DNA of 64,000 bases from Nitrosomonas nitrosa (GCF_003051105.1 NZ_QAOO01000001.1:62001-126000); one strand, 5' to 3'. Positions 1 through 7,232 are shown, counted from the stretch's first letter. Program-made: numbers and translations. The notes: a model not told the origin generated them from the sequence alone.

Positions 1-49
1 ATGAATTGTTTTTCATGCCGGAAACCTGCTTTTGCTGGTTAATTAAAGC

Positions 50-430
50 TTAATAGCTTTTCTTGTCACCATGCATTTTTCTTTTCTCTGCTTTCGATTT
101 TTCTATCTCATCTTTATCGATAACGCCATCTTTGTTGGCATCCATTTTCTCGAACATGGCATCGTGGTGTTTATCCCATTCCTCCTTGCTAACCTTGCCA
201 TCTTTATCGGTGTCAGCCATGTTAGCACCACACCTATTTTCACCACATTTACCTTCACCGCCGCATTTGCCTTCACCTGCTTTCTTATCACCATAGGCAA
301 CCATAAACCCTTTTTCCATTGGTTGCATGCTGAAAGGATTTTCGGCAGCAGAAGCTAAGGGTGCAATACCGAGGGTTACAGCGAAAGCAGAACCGACTGC
401 AGCAGAAATGATTGATTTTCTTTTAGACAT
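50..430 (-). CDS. Secreted EF-hand protein with HvfA/bufferin-type EGKCG motifs
   Basis: 126 residues. A signal peptide covers about residues 1-29 (cleavage near ASAAE), followed by an ENPF-x-M / GFMVA segment like that just after the signal peptide of HvfA proteins. Two EGKCG motifs sit at residues 53-57 and 59-63 and a variant ENRCG at 64-68. Two canonical EF-hand calcium loops follow at 73-84 and 97-108. In known HvfA (bufferin) families the EGKCG cysteines are modified by an MNIO (DUF692) enzyme and the peptide sequesters copper in the periplasm; that role is inferred here. The partner genes hvfB and hvfC would lie beyond the left edge on this strand and are not visible. The start is well supported by AGGAG about 7 nt upstream. 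The fusion of a RiPP-like core to EF hands is the unusual point; the alternative is a plain calcium-binding exported protein. Confidence 0.8.
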   Translation of the reverse strand: MSKRKSIISAAVGSAFAVTLGIAPLASAAENPFSMQPMEKGFMVAYGDKKAGEGKCGGEGKCGENRCGANMADTDKDGKVSKEEWDKHHDAMFEKMDANKDGVIDKDEIEKSKAEKRKMHGDKKSY

Positions 431-473
431 GATGTTTCTCCTGAATGTATTAAAGGAATACTACGCTAGAGCT

Positions 474-496
474 TACCGGGAAATCCGGTATTTTTT
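474..496 (+). terminator. Hairpin with T-run upstream of the EF-hand gene
   Basis: A perfect 6-bp stem (TACCGG / CCGGTA) with a 5-nt loop is followed directly by six T on the plus strand, the shape of an intrinsic terminator. No plus-strand gene precedes it, and it lies in the leader side of the minus-strand EF-hand gene. It may stop antisense transcription or be a relic. Confidence 0.4.
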
Positions 497-575
497 ATTG
501 TAGACGCAAAGCTAGTTGCGATCACGGCAATTCTGAATGTTTCATGATTTACTGTGCACGGACTGCTAGGCCGAC

Positions 576-618
576 AATAAAAATCTGTTGCACAGCATGT
601 CGCTTTCGCAACATGCTG
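576..618 (-). terminator. Intrinsic terminator of the csbD-like gene
   Basis: Read on the minus strand, an 11-bp stem (one G-T pair) capped by a GAAA tetraloop occupies 593-618 and is followed by a short spacer and an ATTTTTA run. It lies about 30 nt after the stop codon of the csbD-like gene at 648-851, so it probably ends that transcript. Confidence 0.7.
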
Positions 619-647
619 CTCTGCTTTACGCAGGAGGAGGGCGCTAC

Positions 648-851
648 TTAATCTTTATGTTTTCTTTCCCATTCTTCGATTTGCTTTTCAGCTTCTTCCT
701 TGCTGATTCCGTAGGATTCCTGGATTTTGCCAGCAAGCTGATCGCGTTTCCCGGCAATCGTGTCGAGATGATCGTCGGTGAGCTTGCCCCATTGTTCCTT
801 GATTTTTCCTTTGAATTGTTTCCAGTTACCTTCTATTTGATCCCAGTTCAT
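648..851 (-). CDS. CsbD/YjbJ-family stress protein
   Basis: A 67-residue, highly charged, Trp-containing protein with no signal peptide. The MNWDQIEGNWKQFKGKIKEQ start and the following WGKLTDD segment are the hallmark of the CsbD (YjbJ) family, whose members are abundant under general or osmotic stress; their biochemical role is not established. The length is typical for the family. AGGAG lies about 8 nt before the ATG. A strong hairpin terminator follows the gene. It is followed on the same strand by the EF-hand gene and preceded by the broken BON gene, making a small stress-protein cluster. Confidence 0.93.
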   Translation of the reverse strand: MNWDQIEGNWKQFKGKIKEQWGKLTDDHLDTIAGKRDQLAGKIQESYGISKEEAEKQIEEWERKHKD

Positions 852-886
852 TTTGTAGCTCCTTTCTTACATTAAAATTACGGTTG

Positions 887-1392
887 TTACTGCTTGATGC
901 TCATTTCATCGAGGATGTTTTTTACGCCCTCGACCTCCTGTGCAACCTCTATTGCCCGGTCAATTTGGGCTTGGTTTTCTACAAACCCGCTGAGTTGAAC
1001 TTCTCCATCACGTGTCACTACACTGATATCAGCACTCTCGATGATGGGATCGCTAATGAGTGCGGCTTTAACCTTGGCAGTAATGACTCCGTCATCTATC
1101 TTGACGCCTACGCTGGTGTCGCCAGACTTAAGACTCATTTTATTAACTACGCTTTTGACGCCCTTGACCTCTTGAGCCACCGCTATAGCACGATCCATTT
1201 GATTTTGGCTATCCACAAATCCACTGAGCTGAACTTCGCCCTTACGTGTTTCAACTTTGATTGCTAAACTATCCAGACCCGTATCATTCAACAGCGCAGC
1301 CTTCACCTTGTGGTAACGACGCTATCATCGATTTCGTCTCCTACTGTGGTTCTAGCCTCGGCACAATTAATCTATTTTTGATATCCATACAT
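887..1392 (-). pseudogene. Frameshifted two-BON-domain (OsmY-like) periplasmic protein
   Basis: The frame from 1306 to 887 encodes most of two BON domains, each with a V(E/T)TR-x-GEVQLSGFV signature. The start of the first BON domain (residues TTVGDEIDDSVVTT) is encoded just upstream in a different frame: around 1307-1310 one A is missing, so ACC-ACA-AGG-TGA replaces the expected Lys-Val. Farther upstream an AGGAG ribosome site precedes ATG codons at 1392 and 1388, but these run into stops (TAG) and the usual signal peptide is almost entirely missing. BON proteins normally bind phospholipid in the periplasm. The gene therefore looks inactivated by at least two lesions; a sequencing error could explain the frameshift but not the lost signal peptide. 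Confidence 0.75.
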
Positions 1393-1826
1393 TTTTTCTC
1401 CTGCGTTGAATATATTGAAGCTTTATTTAGTTCTAACTTGGAGGTTGTCGCGGCTTTCTATTTCATGATTTCTATAATTTTCATTATCCTTGGTATGTTG
1501 CCCACTGTTCTGTACGCTGACGCACATAACTGAATAAATAATTCAAAATCACTTTTAAGAAATTACCCTATTCCTTTTTATGAGCTAATCGCGTAGCTCA
1601 ACACGACGGTAGGGTATGCGGCGGCATTGCAGTGACTGCTACGAAATACTTGTGACGAACTTAATTTTTAACCCGGCTATTTCACCAGATTCTGCTTAAT
1701 GAAATAGCCGACTCAGGATATGTTTGGAAGATGGATTTCTGAATTGATCGAAGGAGGGCTGCTTAGAGCACTGCTAGCGCGTTACCTATAAGCATGCGTT
1801 GGTTGGTTATTTATTTCCGAATAGGT
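1393..1826. other. Non-coding stretch with one long inverted repeat
   Basis: No supportable gene on either strand. The only structured element is the inverted repeat listed at 1674-1710. The AT-rich part near 1400-1540 carries short open frames without family resemblance or good ribosome sites. Given the decayed genes on both sides, this is probably degraded sequence. Confidence 0.5.
1674..1710. repeat. 11-bp perfect inverted repeat, 15-nt loop
   Basis: CGGCTATTTCA at 1674-1684 is the exact reverse complement of TGAAATAGCCG at 1700-1710. Neither side is followed by a T-run, so it is not a normal terminator. It could be an operator, an RNA hairpin, or a solo end of a lost mobile element; nothing in the sequence decides. 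Confidence 0.55.
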
Positions 1827-1949
1827 TCAATTCTGTTTCTCAGGTACGATAATGATCGTTTCCTTGGTTCCGGACTCGCCTTGTGGGCCTTGCGGGCCAG
1901 TCTTACCCGAACCAAACGATAAACAGCCTGCCATTCGAACCAATATCAT
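1827..1949 (-). pseudogene. Collagen-like mini-lipoprotein, apparent start lost
   Basis: This is too short for most gene callers. From ATG at 1949 the frame gives 40 residues: a hydrophobic lead, a lipobox-like MAGC (Cys9), a GPQGPQGESG collagen-type stretch (residues 18-27), then TIIIVPEKQN and a stop. In frame upstream, codons LKLAIAT extend the signal peptide, but the expected initiator position is occupied by TAG (about 1980) followed by AAA AAC, with no ATG, GTG or TTG between. Small Gly-Pro-Gln lipoproteins of this shape are inferred to be envelope-attached. Either translation starts at 1949 with a very short signal peptide or the gene has lost its start. Confidence 0.5.
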
Positions 1950-2002
1950 GGTGGCTATAGCCAGTTTTAAGTTTTTCTACAGGGTTTGTTCGACAGCAAT
2001 TT

Positions 2003-2197
2003 TTATCCTTTCTTAATGGCTTCTTTCAGATCTGTGGTGGCTTCCTTCAGATCGCCAACCCCTTTCTGTATCTTACCTTCAGTCTGCTTTTGCAGTCCTT
2101 TGGCTTGCTGTTCTGTGCTGCCAATCATCTTGCCTGCTTCTTCCTGAATTTTACCAGCGATATCTTTTGCTTCGCCTTTTACTTGATCCTTGTTCAT
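2003..2197 (-). CDS. CsbD-family protein (second copy)
   Basis: 64 residues beginning MNKDQVKGEAKDIAGKIQEE, a CsbD-type opening, followed by a Lys/Glu/Gln-rich amphipathic helix region (KGLQKQTEGKIQKGVGDLKE). The start is placed at 2197, not at an upstream in-frame codon at 2227, because GAGGAA lies 6 nt before this ATG. It belongs to a different CsbD subtype from the copy at 648-851, lacking its tryptophans. The family is stress-induced; molecular function is unknown. It sits next to the decayed lipoprotein and BON genes. Confidence 0.88.
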   Translation of the reverse strand: MNKDQVKGEAKDIAGKIQEEAGKMIGSTEQQAKGLQKQTEGKIQKGVGDLKEATTDLKEAIKKG

Positions 2198-2235
2198 AAT
2201 GAATTCCTCAATAATTAATTGAAACATCTATAAAA

Positions 2236-2253
2236 CGAGCCGTACTCGGCTCG
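2236..2253 (-). promoter_or_regulatory. Hairpin in the leader of the second csbD-like gene
   Basis: CGAGCCG and CGGCTCG form a perfect 7-bp stem with a TACT loop. On the minus strand it is followed by TTTTATA and lies 39 nt before the csbD-like start at 2197. It has terminator shape but no upstream minus-strand gene, so a leader hairpin or attenuator is possible. Confidence 0.4.
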
Positions 2254-2482
2254 CGTGCTATGAGCCACATCATTAATTCAATAATGACTAAGGATCATAA
2301 TAAAGTGGATGTGACTCCCCTTCTGTGCGCTAGGTAACATAGTTGTTTCTATCATGGTCTAAAATAAATGCAAAGATTTTTACTGATTCGTTATGTTTTT
2401 TGTCACTTCTATATAGTCTTGTTGTCATTCCTCTATGACACTTAACAAAGGAGTTTTGGCTATTTTGATGGCAGAGTAAAAA

Positions 2483-3157
2483 ATGTATACCGTTATGAGA
2501 ATTTATGGTTTAAGTATGCTGTTTATTATTAACACAATAAACGCAGAGAGTATACGTTTACCCATTAAATCTGAGTCGGTTGGAACGGTGACAGTTGAGA
2601 GCCATTTCTCGGATGCAGGGGCAGAGCATCGCATGAAATCATTTGGTGGTGATTTTTCTAGTACGAGCGGGCATCGTACAAAAGCGACTGTCAATCTAGA
2701 AAAACGTGATGGGACAATAAACTACATGCATAAAAAAGACAGTGGTGCTTTTACATTTGATACAAATTTTTCGAGTGAGGAGACAGGCCCACTGATGAAG
2801 TCATTAGGTGGGGGGTTCTCAAGCACCAATGGATATCGTGCAAATGCAGTAATTAATTTTAAAAGAGGTGATGGAAAAATAAATTACATGCATAAAAATT
2901 CGAATGGAACTATCACGTTAGATACTAATTTTTCGAATTATATAACAGGACCGCAACTGAACTCATTTGGTGGTGGTTTTTCCAGTACAAGCGGACATGG
3001 TGTAAGTGCAAGAGTTAATACAATTGGAGGTGGCGGGGCAATTAATTACATACTTGTAAATAATAGAACGAAATTCAAATTCAGCGGTGGTTTGAGTGAG
3101 AACAATGGTAATAGGGGAGCGAATATCGAAATCCAAATTCCACTTGATATTAAATAA
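2483..3157 (+). CDS. Unrecognised exported protein of three ~53-residue repeats
   Basis: 224 residues. A signal peptide (about 1-21, cleavage after NINA) precedes three tandem repeats at about 36-88, 89-142 and 143-196, plus a partial fourth at 197-224. Each repeat carries the pattern F(S/D)T-NFS, then a K/N-S-(F/L)GG-x-FSSTSG(H/Y) turn, an alternating V/A-x-V/N-N strand and a GDG-x-INYMHK end. The Gly/Ser/Asn-rich alternating pattern suggests beta strands, so an envelope, surface or secreted beta protein is inferred. The DNA of the repeats is well diverged, so the duplication is old. The texture loosely recalls glycine-rich attacin-like domains, but I cannot support homology. The ribosome site (GAG about 9 nt upstream) is weak; an alternative start is Met5. 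No partner genes adjoin it. Confidence 0.75.
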   Translation: MYTVMRIYGLSMLFIINTINAESIRLPIKSESVGTVTVESHFSDAGAEHRMKSFGGDFSSTSGHRTKATVNLEKRDGTINYMHKKDSGAFTFDTNFSSEETGPLMKSLGGGFSSTNGYRANAVINFKRGDGKINYMHKNSNGTITLDTNFSNYITGPQLNSFGGGFSSTSGHGVSARVNTIGGGGAINYILVNNRTKFKFSGGLSENNGNRGANIEIQIPLDIK

Positions 3158-3326
3158 TCATCCTCATGGGTCAGGTAATCGACTTGAGATGGCCGACTTC
3201 CGCAGATGCTACATTATCCTTGGTTTTTTAATATAGCATTACTGATAATAGCATCGTTAGACTATAGATTGGCTGGATGCACGAGCATATATCCGCTCTG
3301 ATTAGCTTACTCGCGGTAGGAGAGAG

Positions 3327-3782
3327 CTACAACTTGGGAGCAGGCCAAAGTAGCGTAATTTTTTTATGTTCTTTCTGCAGGTTCAGGTCTTGATGTAGTG
3401 TTTTCCCTTCGTATGTAGCATCAAGCGAATATCTTCCGGGAGGAAGTTTAGCGAGTAGGTAAGGCCCTCGGGTTACTGTTTTCAGTACAGTAAGGCCTGA
3501 TGCATCCTTAATAGTAATGTGAACATCGCTAAGATATTCCGCTCGAGGCGCACTGGCTCTGGCCAACTCGAGCATCAATGGCCATTTTCCTCCTTCCTGT
3601 AATATCGCTTGGGATTCATCCGAGCCAATGCCACCTGTCAGAAACTCTATGCCACCTTGGTTTTGTAATGGTGGCAGGGTATAGTTTATCGACAAGGGGG
3701 TGTTTTGAGAAAGACCGGAAGTGCTTAAAATACCTAATAAAATCAGAACTGAGCCTGCCCTAATAAGTTTAGTGATATCCAT
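3327..3782 (-). CDS. Periplasmic carboxypeptidase-regulatory-like domain protein
   Basis: 151 residues. A hydrophobic signal peptide spans about 1-25 (cleavage near GLSQ). The mature part contains a conserved-looking GGIGSDESQAI segment and ends in a small beta-sandwich (about 85-150) with DVHITIKDASG, PYLLAKLPPGRYSL and YEGKTLHQ, resembling the carboxypeptidase D regulatory-like fold found in small exported proteins of Burkholderiales and relatives. These domains are presumed structural or protein-binding in the periplasm; no enzyme motif is seen. It stands alone between the repeat-protein gene and the ECF sigma factor gene. Confidence 0.75.
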   Translation of the reverse strand: MDITKLIRAGSVLILLGILSTSGLSQNTPLSINYTLPPLQNQGGIEFLTGGIGSDESQAILQEGGKWPLMLELARASAPRAEYLSDVHITIKDASGLTVLKTVTRGPYLLAKLPPGRYSLDATYEGKTLHQDLNLQKEHKKITLLWPAPKL

Positions 3783-4204
3783 TATTTTGTCTGTTTTATA
3801 ATATTATGCGTTCAGTGAAGTTAGTGTAAGGGCTTTATCACATTCATGTCCATATACGTCCATTCCATTATATTTGGTGTTACCCAAAAATATCAGCTAG
3901 GACGAATTGTTTTATCAGGTAATTTTTTAGAGCCCCTTGCAAAATTATCACGAGCTAGCCGAAAAAAGTTCGGCATCAGAAGTGGGTGATTATCGTTGAT
4001 GATACTTTTTTTGACATTGATGAACTCGCTCTGCGTAAGCGTATGCATTAAACTAATTTGCTTTTCATCGTAGGTTGGGAGAAATGTTCATTTAGGCAAT
4101 TGAAGAACTGTTGAGATGCTCAGCCTGAAGCCATTATCAATATTAGGCTTAGGCTATCCTCATCATCAATTTAAGCTGAATATAGGGCAAATAGGTTTTA
4201 ACCC
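3783..4204. other. Non-coding stretch before the ECF sigma gene
   Basis: AT-rich, no supportable reading frame. A GAGCCCCTTGCAAAA string near 3931 looks vaguely like an IS5-type terminus, but no partner end or transposase fragment was found. The ECF42-type promoter motif seen farther downstream is not present here, so the sigma gene is probably not self-activated from this region. Confidence 0.4.
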
Positions 4205-5458
4205 ATGTCTCAAGCGTTTTGTAAAGCTACAGAGATACATGAAGCTATCGAAGTCATTTATCGAAATCATTCACGGCATGTTTTTGCCACCTTGATTAGG
4301 TTGCTGGGTGATTTCGACATGGCCGAAGAAGCATTGCATGATGCGTTTAAGGCTGCGGTCGAACAGTGGCCGAGCGATGGTATCCCGGCTAATCCGCGTG
4401 CATGGCTAGTTTCGGTGGGTCGCTTCAAAGGCATCGATGCCATCCGGCGATCTGCTCGTTTCGAGCAATTGCCAGAGGACATTGAAGAGCGGCTTGCTGC
4501 CGATATCCCTGAGGGACTGGATGGGGAGGGGATTGAAGATGACCGCCTCAGACTGATTTTTACGTGCTGTCATCCTGCTTTACTGCCTGAAGCTCAGATC
4601 GCACTGACATTGCGCGAAGTTTGTGGCCTGACTACTGAGGCCATTGCCAGTGCCTTTCTGATAGCGCCCACAACCCTGGCGCAACGCATCGTCCGTGCAA
4701 AAACTAAAATTCGTTCAGCACGAATTCCTTATCAAGTACCCTCAGCGGACAGGCTGCGTGATCGCCTGGGTAATGTATTGCGCGTTGTTTATCTGATCTT
4801 CAACGAGGGCTACTTTGCATCCTCTGGTGACTCGCTAGTTCGCCCGGAGTTGTCTGAAGAAGCCATTCGCTTGGGGAGGTTGCTGGTAGAATTGTTGCCG
4901 GAAGCTGAAGCGCAAGGACTGCTTGCATTAATGCTATTGCAGGAATCGCGCCGTGCCGCTCGCTGCCTGCCTTCTGGTGATTTGGTACTCCTGGCTGAGC
5001 AGGATCGCGCGCTTTGGAATCAAAACTATATCGTAGAAGGGTCAAGGTTGGTGGAGCAGGCGTTATCGTCAAGGCGCTTTGGTCCTTATTCATTACAAGC
5101 GGCGATTGCTGCTGTCCATGCCAATGCAGCCAGTGCGGAGGCAACTGACTGGGCTGAGATTGTTGCGTTGTACGATATTCTGCTTAGCTTCGATCCATCA
5201 CCGATTATCGAACTCAACCGTGCTGTTGCAGTGGCAATGCGGGATGGTCCTTTGCCTGGACTTGCGCTCATTGATGCCATACTGGCGCGAGGTGAGCTCA
5301 ATGATTATCATTTGGCACATTCCTCGCGGGCCGATTTATGCCGTCGGCTGGGAAGGATCGCAGAAGCCAAGGCATCCTATCAATTGGCCTTTAACCTTTC
5401 TCAACTTGCACCCGGGCGCCGTTTCCTGGCCCGGCGGCTAGATGAGTTACAGAACTGA
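4205..5458 (+). CDS. ECF42-type RNA polymerase sigma factor with C-terminal TPR-like extension
   Basis: 417 residues, about twice the length of a simple ECF sigma factor. Sigma-2 covers about 10-80 (IYRNHSRHVFATLIRLLGD, then NPRAWLVSVGRFKGIDAIRR) and sigma-4 about 105-165 (FTCCHPALLPEAQIALTLRE, then TTEAIASAFLI and the AQRIVRAK recognition helix). A long helical C-terminal half (about 170-417) holds the DUF6596/TPR-like part with LIFNEGYFASSG and NRAVAVAM-x-DGP. This architecture and the adjacent DGPF genes define the ECF42 group (COG4941), which lacks a classical anti-sigma factor; the C-terminal extension is thought to be needed for activity. It stands first in the cluster and probably drives the two promoters at 5682 and 6168. 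Confidence 0.95.
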   Translation: MSQAFCKATEIHEAIEVIYRNHSRHVFATLIRLLGDFDMAEEALHDAFKAAVEQWPSDGIPANPRAWLVSVGRFKGIDAIRRSARFEQLPEDIEERLAADIPEGLDGEGIEDDRLRLIFTCCHPALLPEAQIALTLREVCGLTTEAIASAFLIAPTTLAQRIVRAKTKIRSARIPYQVPSADRLRDRLGNVLRVVYLIFNEGYFASSGDSLVRPELSEEAIRLGRLLVELLPEAEAQGLLALMLLQESRRAARCLPSGDLVLLAEQDRALWNQNYIVEGSRLVEQALSSRRFGPYSLQAAIAAVHANAASAEATDWAEIVALYDILLSFDPSPIIELNRAVAVAMRDGPLPGLALIDAILARGELNDYHLAHSSRADLCRRLGRIAEAKASYQLAFNLSQLAPGRRFLARRLDELQN

Positions 5459-5681
5459 TTTTTTCAGTGCTTTTTTGGGAAAACCAGAATCGATCATTCT
5501 GTTCTCGTAGATGGGTATTCCGTTTTTTTACTTAGTCCTTTGCTCCATCAATTTGCAGCTTAATTAAAGCATACGCTTTCATCCTATCTTCTAATACCTG
5601 CCTACGTAGAGATTGAGACGTGCGGTAGATTTATTCACAGCCACTTGTCTGCAGAAAGTTCTTATTTGCTTATGATTTCGA

Positions 5682-5711
5682 TGTCGAAATCGGGTTTCCC
5701 CAATCGACTAT
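5682..5711 (+). promoter_or_regulatory. ECF42-type promoter 1 (TGTCGA-17-CGACTAT)
   Basis: TGTCGA at 5682-5687, a 17-nt spacer, then CGACTAT at 5705-5711, 43 nt before the ATG of the first YCII gene. The same bases at the same spacing recur at 6168. From memory, ECF42 sigma factors recognise a TGTCGA -35 and a CGA/CGTC-like -10. An overlapping 8-bp palindrome at 5674-5691 is not shared by the second copy. Confidence 0.75.
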
Positions 5712-5754
5712 GAAACTAGAAGTTGTATTTTTTGTATTCGTAAGGAGTATTGCT

Positions 5755-6129
5755 ATGAAATATTTATGTTTAATCTGTGCCGAGAAAGTTATGGAGCAAA
5801 TGAGTAAAGGGGTCGCAGAACAGCATTTTCAGGAGTATACCGAATTTACCGATGCCATCAGGACAAGTGGCCATTACCTTGGCTGTAACCGGCTTTTGCC
5901 GCCTAACGCAGCTATTACGCTCAGAGTACGGAATGGCCAGGTCATGACAACGGATGGGCCTTACGCAGAAACTAAAGAACAGCTTGGCGGCTATTATCTT
6001 ATAGAAGCTCGCGATCTGAACGAGGCTATCCAGGTGGCTTCAAGGATTCCAGGGGCTAAAATAGGGTGTGTTGAAGTCAGACCCGTCGCTGAAGATAAGC
6101 GAACCCTTGAAGCGCTTGGTTTTATTTAG
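5755..6129 (+). CDS. YCII/DGPF-domain protein 1
   Basis: 124 residues, cytoplasmic. The start is set at 5755 because AAGGAG lies about 7 nt upstream; an in-frame ATG at 5710 falls inside the promoter. The YCII (DGPF, PF03795) fold is a ferredoxin-like alpha/beta domain. Here it shows MKYLCLICAEK, then TTDGPYAETKEQLGGYYLIE with DGPY in place of DGPF, and the terminal VEVRPV strand. DGPF proteins are the standard targets of ECF42 sigma factors; their reaction is unknown. It is first in the seven-gene target array, directly behind promoter 1. Confidence 0.93.
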   Translation: MKYLCLICAEKVMEQMSKGVAEQHFQEYTEFTDAIRTSGHYLGCNRLLPPNAAITLRVRNGQVMTTDGPYAETKEQLGGYYLIEARDLNEAIQVASRIPGAKIGCVEVRPVAEDKRTLEALGFI

Positions 6130-6167
6130 CCAGGCGGTTCATCTGCGGTATAAAAATTGATGCGCCA

Positions 6168-6197
6168 TGTCGAAATTGGCTAAAGCCATTCGACTAT
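6168..6197 (+). promoter_or_regulatory. ECF42-type promoter 2 (TGTCGA-17-CGACTAT)
   Basis: TGTCGA at 6168-6173, a 17-nt spacer and CGACTAT at 6191-6197, 52 nt before the first VOC gene. It shares ATGTCGAAAT and T-CGACTAT with promoter 1 while most spacer bases differ, which is what conserved -35 and -10 elements should look like. Confidence 0.75.
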
Positions 6198-6249
6198 AAG
6201 TGTAACGGATTATTTTATCTCGTTTAATTACATACAGGAGAATAGGGGT

Positions 6250-6726
6250 ATGTCTAACAAAATCAAGCCAGTACCCGATGGGTACCATACGTTGAGCGCT
6301 TATTTGATTGTTCGGGGAGCAGCCAGCGCGATCGAATTCTATAAAAAAGCTTTTGGTGCGACTGAGTTGATGCGACTCAATCTGCCAGACGGAAAAATTG
6401 CGCATGGCGAATTCAAAATTGGTGATTCCATTTTCATGATTTCAGATGAAAATCCAGATTGGGGTTCAACTTCTCCCGAGGCACTCGGCGGTAGCCCTGT
6501 TACGCTCCATCTTTACGTGCCGGATGTCGATACCACTTTCGCGAATGCAATCCAAGCGGGAGCGATAGAGAAAATGCCCCTGGAAAACCAATTTTGGGGA
6601 GATCGTGCTTGCCAAATTGTCGATCCATTCGGGCACTACTGGCATATCGCTACGCATATTGAAGATGTCGATCCCAGTGAACTCTCAAGCAGGATGGAAG
6701 CCTTTATGTCGACACACAAGGGTTGA
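6250..6726 (+). CDS. VOC-family (PhnB-like glyoxalase fold) protein 1
   Basis: 158 residues, cytoplasmic. The VOC domain opens with YHTLSAYLIVRGAASAIEFY, continues with KKAFGATELMRLNLPDG and GEFKIGDSIFMISDE, and ends with the second beta-alpha-beta half carrying DRACQIVDPFGHYWHIATH. This is the COG2764 (PhnB-like) group, single-chain proteins that usually form metal-centre dimers related to glyoxalase and bleomycin-resistance proteins; the substrate is unknown. AGGAG about 11 nt upstream supports the start. The gene sits directly behind ECF42 promoter 2 and is inferred to be an ECF42 target. Confidence 0.93.
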   Translation: MSNKIKPVPDGYHTLSAYLIVRGAASAIEFYKKAFGATELMRLNLPDGKIAHGEFKIGDSIFMISDENPDWGSTSPEALGGSPVTLHLYVPDVDTTFANAIQAGAIEKMPLENQFWGDRACQIVDPFGHYWHIATHIEDVDPSELSSRMEAFMSTHKG

Positions 6727-6783
6727 TGCAAGCCAAACGTAAGCGTACGTTATGCTTTTATATAGATTTTTAAGGAAATTGGG

Positions 6784-7185
6784 ATGGCTACCAAAATATT
6801 TGTGAATCTGCCTGTAAAAAACCTCGATCAGTCGATTAAGTTCTTTACCCAACTGGGTTATTCCTTTAACCCTCAGTTTACCGATGAGACGGCTACATGC
6901 ATGATCATCAGCGAGGATATTTTCGTTATGCTGCTGACTGAGGAAAAATTCAAGCTGTTTACCCCCAAAGCAATTTGTGACGCCACGAAGCATACCGAAG
7001 TACTCATCGCTTTATCCTGTCGTAGCCGCGCGGAAGTTGATGAGCAGGTTCGTGTAGCAGTCGCGGCAGGGGGAACAATCTATAGCGAGCCACAAGATCA
7101 TGGATTTATGTACTCACATGGTTTTCAAGATCTGGATGGTCATATTTGGGAATTGATCTTTATGGAGCCCAATGTTCCTAACTAA
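6784..7185 (+). CDS. VOC-family (lactoylglutathione-lyase-like) protein 2
   Basis: 133 residues. The N-terminal strand-helix ATKIFVNLPVKNLDQSIKFF is typical of the COG3607-type VOC proteins, followed by TQLGYSFNPQFTDETATCMI, ISEDIFVMLL and a terminal GFQDLDGHIWELIFME with the Glu that often ligates metal in this fold. The substrate is unknown. AAGGAAATTGGG precedes the ATG. It lies 57 nt after the first VOC gene with no separate TGTCGA promoter, so it is probably cotranscribed from promoter 2. Confidence 0.93.
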   Translation: MATKIFVNLPVKNLDQSIKFFTQLGYSFNPQFTDETATCMIISEDIFVMLLTEEKFKLFTPKAICDATKHTEVLIALSCRSRAEVDEQVRVAVAAGGTIYSEPQDHGFMYSHGFQDLDGHIWELIFMEPNVPN

Positions 7186-7232
7186 ATCGCTTTGATCAAA
7201 CGCTCGTGGAACATAAACAGAGGAGAAATAGG

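Noticed and set aside
2467-2478. Tiny frame ATG-GCA-GAG-TAA behind an AGGAG, upstream of the repeat-protein gene
   Set aside because: Three codons only; could affect translation of the next gene but there is no evidence.
3783-4204. Possible remnant of an IS5-type insertion sequence (GAGCCCCTTGCAAAA string)
   Set aside because: No matching opposite end, no target duplication and no transposase fragment could be found.
5674-5691. 8-bp palindrome GATTTCGA-TG-TCGAAATC as a repressor operator
   Set aside because: It overlaps the TGTCGA element and is not shared by the second promoter, so it is likely incidental.
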